Assembly: GCF_019511345.1 (NCBI RefSeq) | Contig: NZ_JAEUAK010000008.1 | Location: 124,001 to 188,000, forward strand | DNA length: 64,000 nucleotides | Source: Rhizobium mesosinicum | GTDB lineage: Bacteria > Pseudomonadota > Alphaproteobacteria > Rhizobiales > Rhizobiaceae | Reading direction: 5' to 3' | Part shown: piece after piece, positions 33,703 to 42,277 of the stretch | Layout: every line of letters starts with the position of its first letter | Position numbering within the stretch: the stretch's first letter is position 1 | Notes under the pieces: generated by a model | The model's database searches: none | Told to the model about the DNA's origin: nothing | What the model saw: only the letters and a program-made list of their open reading frames with translations | Translations under genes and position numbers: made by a program

Positions 33703-34318
33703 GCGGATGACGGGTCGTTGTGGCTGGGACAATGACGCCGCTGTCTCGACTCGTCGAAAAAAGACCTCGCCCCAAACGTGACCGGGGTCGAGCCACGGCT
33801 CTCGACCCGTCCTTCGGACCCCCACAAGGGGAGGGGCTTAAACTGCCGCACCGCTTTCTAAAATCCTCGATGTCTCGGGAGATGTAAGGCGGTGCCGCGA
33901 GAGTCCATCCCCCTGTAGGCGGGGGGTTTTCACTTGCACGACCGAGGCTGTTTTGCGCCGCAACCTGGGCGCAGCTGAGCGGCGGAGGATACCGACGCGA
34001 TCGATCAAGCCGATATTGAGGCTACAGAAGCCGCATGCCTTCCCCGCCTTTCCCGGCTCGGCTGACCCGATGAGTTCACGGTTCAGGCCATCCCCTATAT
34101 TTGATCTCGTGCATGTCTCGCTGACGGCGATGTTGTTTCGGCATGCTTCTCTGACGGATTCACGCCCCAAACCCTCCCTTGGAAATCATCCGCCCAGCGC
34201 TAGTTTAGGCAGTAGGAATGGCCGGTCATCAGGCGCAGGCGATCGCCAGCGGATGCATCTGTATTTGCCGATGCGCTTGCGAGGGGTGAGGACAGGAGCG
34301 GTCTCGAAGGCGGGTTGG
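33703..34318. other. Long intergenic region after the repressor
   Basis: About 600 bases without a supported gene. It holds a hairpin GGTCGAG/CTCGACC near 33788-33809 and a terminator at 33909-33930. The frame of the downstream kinase stays open to 33953, but no ribosome site or PAS-like sequence supports a start there. Confidence 0.5.
33909..33930 (+). terminator. Terminator after the repressor
   Basis: CCCCC pairs with GGGGG around a 7-8 base loop and is followed by TTTT. The stem is short but GC-only; it is the first terminator-like element after the repressor gene. Confidence 0.5.
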
Positions 34319-36109
34319 ATGGGCACCGAGTCACATGGCTACGGTCGGGCGGAAATGGCGGGGAGCGATAGCGAACATCACTACCGAATTCTCTTCGATT
34401 CCATCGACGACGGGTTGTGCACCATCGAGGTGCTGTTCGATGGCAAAGGCGGGGTGCGTGACTGTCGTTTCCTGCTGACCAACCCGGCCTTCGAGCGGCA
34501 GACGGGGCTGACCGCGATCGCCGGGCGGACGATGCGGGAGGTTGCGCCGAGCCATGAGGGATGGTTCGATATTTATGGCAAGGTGGCGCTGACGGGCGAG
34601 CCTGCTCGCTTCGAGCATCGGGCGGATGGGCCCGGCGGGCGCTGGTGCGAGGTCCATGCTTTCCGCCTCGGCGCGGCCGAAGAGCGGCAGGTCGCCATCA
34701 TCATTCGCGACATCGAGGACAGGAAGCAGGCGGAAGCGAGCTTGCGCGAAAGCGAGGCGCAATATCGGGCACTGTTCGATTGCGTCGACGAGGGCGCCTG
34801 CATCATCGAGCGGCTGCCTGTCCGGGCCGATGGGCTGCGCGACTATCGCTATATCGCCATGAACAAGGCGATGCAGGCGATGTTCGGTATCGCCGATCTC
34901 AGCGGCCGCACGATCCGCGAATTCTTCCCCGATGAGGTGGAGGACTGGTACGACGATTATGACCGGGTGCTGGAGACCGGCGAGCCCATCCGCTTCGAGC
35001 GGGAGTCCGAGCCGCAGGAGATGGTGCTGGAAATGTTCGTCTCCCGCCTCAGCCAGAAGCCGCCGCGGCTGCTTGCCGTGATGCAGGACATCACCGAGCG
35101 GCGGCGGGCGGAGGAGGCGGTGCGCCGCAGCGAGGAGCGTATGCGCGCGCTGATCAATGCCACTTCCGATGCCGTGTATCGCATGAGCGCGGACTGGCAG
35201 GAGATGCGCCAGCTCGACGGCCGCGGCTCCGATGTCGAGGGGCCGACGGTGCGCTGGATCGAGGACTATGTCTTTCCCGAGGATCGGGCGCGCATCCGCC
35301 TGGCGGTTGCGCATGCCATTCGAGAGCGGCGGCCCTTTGAGCTCGAACACCGCGTGCGCCGGGCCGATGGCAAAGAGGGCTGGACCTTTTCGCGCGCCAT
35401 CCCGATCTTCGATGCGAAGGGCGAGATCGCCGAATGGTTCGGCATGGCGACCGACGTGACCGAACGGGTACGCGCCCGCGAGCGCCAGCAGATCCTGAAC
35501 CGCGAACTCGGCCATCGGCTGAAAAACGTTCTCAGCCTCGTGCAATCGATCGCCAACCAGACCTTTCGCCAGGCCGACAATCTCACAGAGGCGGCAGAGA
35601 CCTACAGCGCGCGCCTCGTCTCGCTCGGGCGCGCGACCGATATCCTGACGGAGACCGCCTGGGCGGACGCGGGCCTGCACAACATCGTGCAGGCCGGGCT
35701 GATCCCGGTCGGCGATTTCAGCGACCGCATCCGCATTTCAGGCCCCGATCTCGACCTTGCCCCGCAACAGGCGTTGATGATGACGCTGACGCTGCATGAG
35801 CTTGCGACCAACAGCTTGAAATATGGAGCGCTGAGCAGTGAGGCGGGGATGGTGGAAGTGACCTGGGACATTGGCCGCGATGCCGAAGGAGAGCCGCAAT
35901 TCACCTTCCGGTGGCGGGAAAGCGGCGGACCGGAGACCAGCCCACCGGTACGGGAGGGGTTTGGCGCGCGGATGATCGGAAAGCTGCTGCCGGCTTCGTT
36001 TCAGGGGAAGGCGGAGATGCGGTATGAGGCGGCGGGGTTCGAGTTTCGGCTGGAGGCGCCGTTGGGGGAGGCGATTAGGGTGAGGGCCTCGATCGGCTGC
36101 GTTGAGTGA
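34319..36109 (+). CDS. HWE-family sensor histidine kinase with three PAS domains
   Basis: About 596 residues. Three PAS/PAC sensor domains (about 15-145, 145-265 and 270-395) each end in D-I-x-x-R or D-V-T-E-R. The transmitter has the phospho-acceptor His in E-L-G-H-R-L-K-N (near 402), the N-box H-E-L-A-T-N-S-L-K-Y-G-A and the F-x-W-R-E-S-G-G-P motif that defines HWE kinases. There is no membrane segment, so it senses a cytoplasmic signal such as light, redox or a small ligand. No response regulator is adjacent. ATG at 34355 is an alternative start. Confidence 0.85.
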   Translation: MGTESHGYGRAEMAGSDSEHHYRILFDSIDDGLCTIEVLFDGKGGVRDCRFLLTNPAFERQTGLTAIAGRTMREVAPSHEGWFDIYGKVALTGEPARFEHRADGPGGRWCEVHAFRLGAAEERQVAIIIRDIEDRKQAEASLRESEAQYRALFDCVDEGACIIERLPVRADGLRDYRYIAMNKAMQAMFGIADLSGRTIREFFPDEVEDWYDDYDRVLETGEPIRFERESEPQEMVLEMFVSRLSQKPPRLLAVMQDITERRRAEEAVRRSEERMRALINATSDAVYRMSADWQEMRQLDGRGSDVEGPTVRWIEDYVFPEDRARIRLAVAHAIRERRPFELEHRVRRADGKEGWTFSRAIPIFDAKGEIAEWFGMATDVTERVRARERQQILNRELGHRLKNVLSLVQSIANQTFRQADNLTEAAETYSARLVSLGRATDILTETAWADAGLHNIVQAGLIPVGDFSDRIRISGPDLDLAPQQALMMTLTLHELATNSLKYGALSSEAGMVEVTWDIGRDAEGEPQFTFRWRESGGPETSPPVREGFGARMIGKLLPASFQGKAEMRYEAAGFEFRLEAPLGEAIRVRASIGCVE

Positions 36110-36442
36110 TTGTATATTCGACAAACTCAACTGAGCAAGCGGCAACAAACTCAAGGAGCGGACGACTTCACGTACATTCAAAGCCGTAAAGATTGAAGAA
36201 ACCTATGTCGGTCGCCTCCGTGGCCTGCCTACGAATATGGTCCTATGGAATATTTTGGCGAGGAGAAAGTCTATGAAATCACCAACACCGTCCTAGCGAC
36301 GCATTGCGTCTAGCATTAACAATCCGGGAGCGCGATAAGCCTTGATTGGTGCCCGTCGCAAGCGTTTACTATATAAGCAGCAAGCGTGAAGTAAGCTTAA
36401 GTGTGCAAACCTAGCTGGCTTGTTCCGCTCAAGAGAAAGAGA
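36110..36442. other. Lower-GC intergenic region before the Panacea gene
   Basis: About 330 AT-richer bases. A frame around 36227-36311 (P-A-Y-E-Y-G-P-M-E-Y-F-G-E-E-K-V-Y) looks like the end of a decayed gene. A direct repeat CAAGCGT (36359 and 36381) flanks a TATATAAG box and may be the antitoxin promoter and operator. Confidence 0.4.
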
Positions 36443-36979
36443 ATGGCAGATAGGCCTTACGACAAAGAGCGATTAAAGCATCTAATTCACTATGTGATTT
36501 GGAAAGTCGGCGCTCGCCCGGGATTTGGTGCTACTAAACTATACAAAACTGCATGGTTCTCCGACGCCAAGTCTTTTGTCTTATTGGGTAAATCTATTAC
36601 CGGCGCTCAATATCTAAGGCAGAAGTATGGTCCGATCCCAAAGTATGGAATGCAGGTACGCAGTGAGCTCACTGAAATGGGTTACATAGCTCAATCGAAA
36701 GACGCTGATGGGCATTGGCAGTTCAGGTCTCTCATACCACCAAAGAGAGAGTGGTTCTCAGCAGGCGAATTAGAGCACATCGATTATTGGGCCGATCATA
36801 TCGCCAATAATCATACGGCTGCCTCCATAAGTGAGGAATCGCATGATCTTGGCTGGGAGATAGCCAAGATGAATGAGGTTCTGCCGTTTCATTCGGTTCT
36901 TGTATCCCGCATTAGGGAACCGAATGAAAGGCAAATGGAGTGGGCCAGGCGGCGCGCTAGGGAGCTTGGACTTCCCTAG
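36443..36979 (+). CDS. Panacea (DUF4065/SocA-like) antitoxin domain protein
   Basis: A 178-residue protein matching the Panacea domain. Visible marks are T-K-L-Y-K-T-A-W-F-S-D near residue 30 and the family's Y-G-P-I-P-K near 63. Panacea domains are promiscuous antitoxins that neutralise many unrelated toxins encoded beside them. AAGAGA lies just before the ATG at 36443. Base composition is clearly lower in GC than the flanking genes, a sign of recent transfer. The stop (TAG) shares its last base with the GTG of the next frame, typical of a two-gene toxin-antitoxin operon. Confidence 0.75.
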   Translation: MADRPYDKERLKHLIHYVIWKVGARPGFGATKLYKTAWFSDAKSFVLLGKSITGAQYLRQKYGPIPKYGMQVRSELTEMGYIAQSKDADGHWQFRSLIPPKREWFSAGELEHIDYWADHIANNHTAASISEESHDLGWEIAKMNEVLPFHSVLVSRIREPNERQMEWARRRARELGLP

Positions 36980-37266
36980 TGCATCTGGTCGAGCAACCAA
37001 CGGCAATGAAGCAATTGGACTCGGCGTGCGGACGTTGGTAAGGCGCCCAACTCGCTTGGGACGCCCTTACATGGGCGATACTTCACGATCCGAGTCTTGG
37101 TGACTATGTTACGGAGAGTGGGAAAACCAGAGCTGTTTACTCTCCTGGCGCTCGGTCGATTTCGCAGCCAGATTTGACTTTGCTGTTTGAAATTGATGGT
37201 GACACGCTGATTATTCACGAGGCTCTCTTTGAGGAACCAACGTACGTCCAAGCTGGAAGAGCATAG
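36979..37266 (+). pseudogene. Broken partner gene of the Panacea antitoxin (in-frame stop)
   Basis: A frame of 95 codons starts with GTG overlapping the antitoxin stop (TAGTG). It is interrupted only by TAA at 37039-37041 (codon 21) and ends at TAG 37264-37266. The part after the stop codes for a coherent small protein ending F-E-I-D-G-D-T-L-I-I-H-E-A, a beta pattern like RelE/ParE-type toxins. There is no ATG, GTG or early TTG after the stop. Position and coupling suggest the cognate toxin, now inactivated by one nonsense change; the toxin fold is inference. Confidence 0.5.
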
Positions 37267-37354
37267 GCCCCAGATCGACAATTTCCGCGAAGCCGGCCTC
37301 CAACTTGAAACCGACAACGTCGAAAAGTGTTTTGAGGAGCGGCTGGGAAGATAG
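37229..37354 (+). CDS. Small ORF overlapping the broken toxin gene
   Basis: A 41-codon frame from a TTG at 37229 overlaps the end of the broken partner gene. It reads like the charged C-terminal part of a small helical protein (H-R-P-Q-I-D-N-F-R-E-A then E-K-C-F-E-E-R-L). It may be a third gene of the toxin-antitoxin island or a fragment; the start is uncertain. Confidence 0.3.
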   Translation: MRNQRTSKLEEHRPQIDNFREAGLQLETDNVEKCFEERLGR

Positions 37355-37455
37355 TCAGTTGCCGCCGCTCAGAAAAGCGTTAGACGCTCACGTTGCTTTT
37401 GCCGAACACCATTACGTTTGGACCAACGAAGAGCGCAAACTCTACGAACAAGCGA

Positions 37456-37662
37456 TTACTTTGGCCCACGATTGTAAGGGCTCTGGTTTGTCGGCTTTAG
37501 CGAAATGCCCTCGCTGCTTGCCTTTGATTGAACGGATTCGGGCGTCCGTCCCAACTTAAGCCCCATAACACGAGTTGGCGTATTCTCTTTGGCAAGCTGC
37601 TTCAACTGGTTTACTTCGTCAGCGGTCCACGGCTTACCGTGGTTCTTCGGCTGTCTCGTCAT
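37456..37662 (-). CDS. Small SANT/Myb-like protein
   Basis: A 68-residue basic protein. K-P-W-T-A-D-E-V-N-Q-L-K-Q-L-A at residues 9-25 and R-T-P-E-S-V-Q-S-K-A near 40 match a SANT/Myb-like DNA-binding helix triad often seen in short rhizobial proteins. GGAG lies seven bases upstream of the ATG at 37662. It lies at the edge of the lower-GC island, on the opposite strand to the Panacea genes. Confidence 0.65.
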   Translation of the reverse strand: MTRQPKNHGKPWTADEVNQLKQLAKENTPTRVMGLKLGRTPESVQSKASSEGISLKPTNQSPYNRGPK

Positions 37663-37829
37663 GTTGAGTCTCCTATTCAAACATAGGACTCGTTACATTG
37701 CAGGTTCACGTTGATCTTAAGAATATGTAATCGATCTTACGTTGCATGACAAGAATAAGCGGGTGGTCACCGTCTCGGTGTTTGCCGGGCGCGTGTTGCG
37801 CCCGACATCGTGACTATTCTCGATCCTTC

Positions 37830-38363
37830 TCACGCCGCCGGCGTGGCCACCACCGGCTCCGTCGCCAGCGCTTTGCGCAGTTGCTCCTCCTGCTCCGGCG
37901 AGAGCGAGGTGCGCAGGATGGTGGCGTGTTCGCCCTTGAATTCGGCCAGCACCTTTTCGGGCTGCACTTTACGCAGCAGCAGAAAGAGGGCGGAGCTGTT
38001 GACGGGGATGGTGTCGGCGAGTTTCTTGATGAGGTCGTCGTCGATGCCGTAGTCGGTCATCGACCCCGCGAGTGCGCCGGAGCCTGCGCCGAAGGCGCCG
38101 CCGAGGACCATGCCGGCGAGCGGATTGAGGAAGAGCAGGCCGACGAGCGAGCCCCAGAGCGCGCCGGAGAGGCCGCCACTTGCGGCACCTGCTGCGGTGA
38201 GATTGACGCTCTGCTTGAGGCGCACCTTGCCCTGTGCATCGCGCACGGCGATGACGGCGTCTTCGAGATCGACGAGATATTCCTTCTCAAGCTGGACGAG
38301 CCGGTTGAGCACGGCATCCGCCTTGTCGGCGGTATCGAAACCAAGCACCACGAGTTCTGACAT
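37830..38363 (-). CDS. DUF1269 family membrane protein
   Basis: A 177-residue protein. A ferredoxin-like N-domain (V-L-G-F-D-T-A-D-K-A-D-A-V-L) is followed by a Gly/Ala-rich double membrane hairpin (about 60-100) and a second globular part with D-Y-G-I-D-D-D-L-I. DUF1269 proteins are common stress-associated inner-membrane proteins of unknown function. The start at 38363 is chosen for its family-like N-terminus. It appears monocistronic. Confidence 0.8.
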   Translation of the reverse strand: MSELVVLGFDTADKADAVLNRLVQLEKEYLVDLEDAVIAVRDAQGKVRLKQSVNLTAAGAASGGLSGALWGSLVGLLFLNPLAGMVLGGAFGAGSGALAGSMTDYGIDDDLIKKLADTIPVNSSALFLLLRKVQPEKVLAEFKGEHATILRTSLSPEQEEQLRKALATEPVVATPAA

Positions 38364-38661
38364 GGCTTTCCCTCCTGTTGAATTTACAGATGCGGCAGAT
38401 AGGCGTCGGCGGCGCTCTGTCCATAAGGCGGCCGCCATTTGACGGGGCTTTTGTTCAGGCTATTGCGGGCGCGAGACTGTTGCCCCGTCTGCGGGAGTTG
38501 CTCTAGCACCGGGATGTGAGAGGGCGATGAAGGGTGGCGGGCATTGGTTGAAGGCGAGAGATTTTGGATCCTGCCGATGGATCGGCTATAGGGAATCCTG
38601 ATTCTGGATTCCGTCCGGCGGCAGCACCCGCTGCCGTAAAACCCCGCGCAAAGGTCTTTCC

Positions 38662-39294
38662 ATGCCGCTTCTCGATGCGAATTCAGTCTTTCCCATCACC
38701 TATCCCGATGGCAGGGTTTCGAAGGCGACGGTGTATCTGAAGAATGTCATCGATCATCCGCGCATGGAGATCGGCGATTACAGCTATTTCACGCATTACG
38801 GAAAGCTGGAGGAGACGGCCGAGATCCTGGCACCCTATCTCGGGCCGAGTTGCCGGGAGAGGCTGGTGATCGGCAAGTTCGTGCAGATTGCCCGCGGCAG
38901 CTATTTCATCACCAGTTCGGCCAATCACCCGATGGGCGGCATCACCACCTATCCGTTCCGCATCTTCAAGCCGGAAACCTTCGGCTACAAGGATCTGCCG
39001 GTGAAAGATACCGTCGTCGAGCATGATGTCTGGATCGGCCATGACGCCGTCATCATGCCGGGTGTCAGGATCGGCGCCGGGGCAATCGTCGCCGCTTCTT
39101 CGGTCGTCACCCGCGATGTGCCGCCCTATGCGGTCGTCGGCGGAAATCCGGCGAGCATCATTCGCATGCGCTATCCCGTCGAGGTCATCAGCGAGGTCCT
39201 CGATCTGGCCTGGTGGGATTGGCCGATCGACAAGATCGAGGCCAATCTGCCGGCGCTGGAGAGCGGCGATCTCGCGGCGCTGAAGCGGGTCTGA
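38662..39294 (+). CDS. CatB-like hexapeptide acetyltransferase
   Basis: A 210-residue xenobiotic acyltransferase (CatB/Vat type). It has the catalytic H-D-V-W-I-G-H near residue 115-122 and the closing P-Y-A-V-V-G-G-N-P-A motif near 155. The S-S-A-N-H-P-M-G-G-I loop is typical of chloramphenicol/streptogramin-type enzymes, but many rhizobial members act on other alcohols. It is a paralogue of the 1417-2049 gene at the fold level. The ~300 bp upstream hold no gene. Confidence 0.8.
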   Translation: MPLLDANSVFPITYPDGRVSKATVYLKNVIDHPRMEIGDYSYFTHYGKLEETAEILAPYLGPSCRERLVIGKFVQIARGSYFITSSANHPMGGITTYPFRIFKPETFGYKDLPVKDTVVEHDVWIGHDAVIMPGVRIGAGAIVAASSVVTRDVPPYAVVGGNPASIIRMRYPVEVISEVLDLAWWDWPIDKIEANLPALESGDLAALKRV

Positions 39295-39437
39295 ACGGAC
39301 AGGCGATCGCCTGCAACCGCCTCGGTGCGCTGCTGCATGAAACGAGCGCTTTGCGGAGTGAGAGAGGTTTCAGCGATCAGGGCTGAAATGCTGTTCAGTG
39401 AAGCCGATCTTGACAGGGAACGTTTCTTGAAAGCGTT

Positions 39438-39449
39438 GCTCAATTGAGC
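39438..39449. promoter_or_regulatory. Putative toxin-antitoxin operator
   Basis: GCTCAATTGAGC is a perfect 12-bp palindrome 34 bp before the relB start, next to a CATACATAT box that could be a -10 element. RelB-type antitoxins usually autorepress through such a site. Confidence 0.55.
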
Positions 39450-39483
39450 TACATACATATCAAACTCAACAAGGAGGCTGAAG

Positions 39484-39765
39484 ATGGCGGCAAACGCCTA
39501 TGTACGTGCCCGCATCGACTCTTCGGTGAAGGATGATGCCGCCTTGGTGCTCGATAGCCTTGGACTGACCACCTCGGACATTATCCGCATCGTTCTGACC
39601 AGAATCGCCCGAGATAAAGCTCTTCCGGTCGAACTCACCCGACCGAATGCCAGGACGATCGCTGCGATGGAAGAAGCAAGAGCGATCAAGGCGGATCATG
39701 GCAAGCATTTCGAGACTGCCGAAGAGCTGATTCAGTCACTTGAGGGCAGCACGCTTGCCAAGTGA
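39484..39765 (+). CDS. RelB/DinJ family antitoxin
   Basis: A 93-residue protein with an N-terminal ribbon-helix-helix (A-Y-V-R-A-R-I-D then A-A-L-V-L-D-S-L-G-L-T-T-S-D-I-I-R) and a C-terminal toxin-wrapping tail. A-A-M-E-E-A-R near 60 is typical of DinJ. AAGGAGG precedes the ATG. It neutralises the adjacent YafQ-type RNase and represses their shared promoter, probably at the palindrome just upstream. Confidence 0.85.
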   Translation: MAANAYVRARIDSSVKDDAALVLDSLGLTTSDIIRIVLTRIARDKALPVELTRPNARTIAAMEEARAIKADHGKHFETAEELIQSLEGSTLAK

Positions 39766-40090
39766 CAGGAGACGAGCGAAGCCCGCTTCCACCAAGCGGG
39801 CTTCTCTGCCGCGGCAATCGAGCCATACCAAACAATTTCAGAAAGATTGGGAGCGCCTTTCGAGGTCCGGCCGTTACGACATGGTCGCGCTGAAGAAGGT
39901 CGTCGGTTTGATTGTCGACAATGACGCTCCTTTGCCGGCCGAGTTGAGGGATCACGAGCTGACGGGTGACTGGAAAGATCATCGAGAGTGTCACATCGGT
40001 GGGGACTTTCTGCTCATCTACACCCTAGACGACAAGAAGAATCTGGTCGTGTTCGTGACTGCCGGTACGCACGCCGAACTCTTTGAATGA
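39755..40090 (+). CDS. YafQ family mRNA interferase toxin
   Basis: A 111-residue RelE-superfamily toxin. The family core R-D-H-E-L-T-G-D-W-K-D-H-R-E-C-H-I-G-G-D-F-L near residues 70-90 carries the catalytic His and Asp residues of YafQ, which cuts mRNA in the ribosome. No ATG is available; TTG at 39755 is the best start and overlaps relB by 11 bases, with TTG 39740 as an alternative. A strong hairpin lies inside its first codons (39778-39804), and the N-terminus carries a ~22-residue basic extension. Confidence 0.82.
   Translation: MPSDRRRAKPASTKRASLPRQSSHTKQFQKDWERLSRSGRYDMVALKKVVGLIVDNDAPLPAELRDHELTGDWKDHRECHIGGDFLLIYTLDDKKNLVVFVTAGTHAELFE
39778..39804 (+). other. Strong hairpin inside the 5' end of the toxin gene
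   Basis: GAAGCCCGCTT and AAGCGGGCTTC form a perfect 11-bp stem with a 5-base loop, starting 13 bases after the relB stop. It could slow ribosomes or end some transcripts, lowering toxin relative to antitoxin. Confidence 0.6.
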
Positions 40091-40111
40091 AGCGTTCGTT
40101 TCCTCACTCCA

Positions 40112-40921
40112 TCAGACCGGCATCTCCTCCGTAATCACCTCGAAGCGTTTGAGCGCTGCCGGGCCGAAGGCCGTCGACATGGCGACGTCGGTGGCGTCGC
40201 GGCCCGTCGCCATCAGGATGCGGCCGATGCGGGGCGTGTTGTGGCGGGCGTCGGCGGTGTACCAGCGGCCGCTGAGATAGACCTCGAACCAGGCGCTGAA
40301 ATCCATCGGGTTCGGGTCTTTGGGCACGCCGATATCACCGAGATAACCGGTGCAGTACCGCGCCGGGATGTTCATGCAGCGGCAGAGCGTGATGGCGAGA
40401 TGGGCGTAGTCTCGGCACACGCCCGATCGGTCGGTATAGCCGCCGAAGGCGGTGCGCAGCGGGTCGGCTTTCTGGTAGTCGAAGGCGATGCGCTTGTGGG
40501 TGAAATCGAGGATCGCCTGGACGCGCGGCCAGCCCGGCGGCTTCTTGAAGAAGGTCTTCCAGGCGAAATCGGCGAGCCTGTCGGTATCGCAATAGCGGCT
40601 GCCGAGCAGGTAGACGAGCACGTCGTCGGGCAGATCGTTGATAGCGTGCTGGAGGGCGTCTTCGGGCACGGGATCAGGCAGGCCGCTGTCATAAATCTCG
40701 AATTCGGTGGAGATGGTCGTGAGACCCGGTGGCGCCGTGATGCGGCTGCAGGTATTGCCGAAGCTGTCCGTATAGGACCAGGCCTCGATCGGCCGGTCGA
40801 AAACGAGCGCCTGTTCGGTCAGCAGATCCACGCGGCGGGAGGGATGGACGTTGAGGACCAGCAGCATCGGCGTTTCGTGTTTGCATTCATAGCCGATGTG
40901 AAAGCCTGCGCGTATCTTCAT
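40112..40921 (-). CDS. Transglutaminase-like cysteine protease family protein (first of pair)
   Basis: A 269-residue bacterial transglutaminase-like protein. The nucleophilic Cys lies in R-S-G-V-C-R-D-Y-A-H (near 170), followed by Y-C-T-G-Y-L-G-D-I-G, the catalytic His region (F-S-A-W-F-E-V) and Asp in Y-T-A-D-A-R-H. AAGGGAA precedes the ATG at 40921. It lies 67 bp downstream of a second, longer transglutaminase gene in the same direction. Such pairs are common in rhizobia; the substrate is not known. Confidence 0.85.
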   Translation of the reverse strand: MKIRAGFHIGYECKHETPMLLVLNVHPSRRVDLLTEQALVFDRPIEAWSYTDSFGNTCSRITAPPGLTTISTEFEIYDSGLPDPVPEDALQHAINDLPDDVLVYLLGSRYCDTDRLADFAWKTFFKKPPGWPRVQAILDFTHKRIAFDYQKADPLRTAFGGYTDRSGVCRDYAHLAITLCRCMNIPARYCTGYLGDIGVPKDPNPMDFSAWFEVYLSGRWYTADARHNTPRIGRILMATGRDATDVAMSTAFGPAALKRFEVITEEMPV

Positions 40922-40988
40922 GGGGTCGTGGTTCCCTTGGTCAAATGAACGTCCTGCAGGCGAATGCACAAGTGGGCGAGGCGTTCCG

Positions 40989-41888
40989 TCACCCCGCCCT
41001 TGCGGCATCATATTCCTGTTCCGTGGTGACGTTGACCTGTACGCGCATGCTGTCGAAATCGCCCGATCCGCCATCATAGCTGCCTGACAGCGGGACGGCC
41101 TGGCGCGGGTCGCGGGCCACGCCGACCCGGATCAGGTCGCGGTTTCCGACAATGCCGTTGGTGGGATCGAACTCCACCCAGCCGGCACCCGGCAGATAGA
41201 CCTGGCACCAGGCATGGGTCGCGCCGCCGCCGAGTGTCACCGAGCCGTCGCGATCGGGCACATAGACGTAGCCGGTGACGAAGCGGGCGGCAAAGCCGAG
41301 GGAGCGGGTCGCCTCCATCATCAGCAGCGCGAAATCGCGGCAGGTGCCGCTGCGCAGCCGCAGCGTGGTGAGAGGCGGCTGCGTGCCATGTTCGGAGCGC
41401 CTGGCATAGCTGAAGCTCTCGTGGATCGCGTAGCAGAGCGTCATCAGGATGTGGCCGGTGCGCGCCTGATGGCCCAAGGGCACGAATTGCCGCGCCCATC
41501 TGCCGACCTCGTCGCCGGGGTCGGGATAGTGCCTGACGATCGTCTGTTTGAGATCGACCGCCTCGTCCTCGTCATAGGCGAAGGGAAAGTTCAATGCCTC
41601 GGAGTCGATCGAGAGATCGAGCGGAACCTGCGCCGTATGGTCGAGGCGGATGACGGATTCGAAGCGCAGTTCGGCGGAGGCGGCGGCGAACTCGACGAGC
41701 GCGATGCAATTGCCGAAGACATCGTGAATCCAGCGGACGGATGCCGGCCGGGGAAGGATATCGAGGCTGCAGCTCAAAAGCGTCTGGTCGAAACTGTCGC
41801 GGGGGCGGAACATCAGCCGGTGCTGACCGAAATGCACCGGTTTTTTGTAATGGTAGGACGTGATGTGGCGGACGGAAAAAATCGTCAT
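40989..41888 (-). CDS. Transglutaminase family protein with N-terminal beta domain
   Basis: A 299-residue protein. Residues 1-90 form the bacterial transglutaminase N-domain (I-T-S-Y-H-Y-K-K-P-V). The core has Cys in S-G-T-C-R-D-F-A near 185, His in A-T-H-A-W-C-Q-V-Y near 228 and Asp in F-D-P-T-N-G near 245, a full catalytic triad. GGGAGG lies just before the ATG. With the 40112-40921 gene it forms a two-gene operon. A protein-crosslinking or amidase role is possible; not established. Confidence 0.88.
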   Translation of the reverse strand: MTIFSVRHITSYHYKKPVHFGQHRLMFRPRDSFDQTLLSCSLDILPRPASVRWIHDVFGNCIALVEFAAASAELRFESVIRLDHTAQVPLDLSIDSEALNFPFAYDEDEAVDLKQTIVRHYPDPGDEVGRWARQFVPLGHQARTGHILMTLCYAIHESFSYARRSEHGTQPPLTTLRLRSGTCRDFALLMMEATRSLGFAARFVTGYVYVPDRDGSVTLGGGATHAWCQVYLPGAGWVEFDPTNGIVGNRDLIRVGVARDPRQAVPLSGSYDGGSGDFDSMRVQVNVTTEQEYDAARAG

Positions 41889-41936
41889 CCTGCCTCCCTA
41901 TTTTCATGAGGCGGCACTGACCATGGCGCGCGCCCC

Positions 41937-42182
41937 TCACTTGTCTCTGCGAGAAAGCGGATAGGCGGGCGCATCGTAAAGCATGCGGATCTGCTTTTCG
42001 TCGAAGCGGGCTTCATTGACTTCCAGCACACAGCCGCGCAATTGCGAGCCGGGCATGTCTTCCATGGCAAAGCGCACGGCTTCTGCGGCGGTTTCGAAGC
42101 GCTTATAGCGGGGGGCACGGGTGCCGCGCAATGTCTTGCCGGTGTAAAGCCCGGCTTCGGTCATATAGTCGAATTCTGCCAC
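41937..42182 (-). CDS. Small conserved hypothetical protein
   Basis: An 81-residue protein. The GTG at 42182 has AAGGA seven bases upstream and is preferred to the internal ATG at 42164. A central stretch R-Y-K-R-F-E-T-A-A-E-A-V-R-F-A and a C-terminal D-E-K-Q-I-R-M-L-Y-D look like a compact alpha/beta fold. It lies 49 bp upstream of the transglutaminase pair. I recognise no function. Confidence 0.6.
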   Translation of the reverse strand: MAEFDYMTEAGLYTGKTLRGTRAPRYKRFETAAEAVRFAMEDMPGSQLRGCVLEVNEARFDEKQIRMLYDAPAYPLSRRDK

Positions 42183-42277
42183 GTGATCGTCCTTGCTCGT
42201 TCCTTGATATGGCCGATCCATTCTGGGGTCTTGCAGGTCTCCAGGCCTCACAGGTCTTCTAGGCGGGGCCGGCGGTT

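Noticed and set aside
33780..33850. Possible rhizobial intergenic repeat element
   Set aside because: Only one copy is visible in this window and the match to known repeats could not be checked.
33953..34318. N-terminal extension of the HWE kinase
   Set aside because: The frame is open, but this part has no PAS-like sequence or ribosome site and crosses a terminator region.
37305..37559. 84-codon frame on the plus strand
   Set aside because: It overlaps the better supported SANT-like gene on the other strand by about 100 bases, has no ribosome site and shows no recognisable domain.
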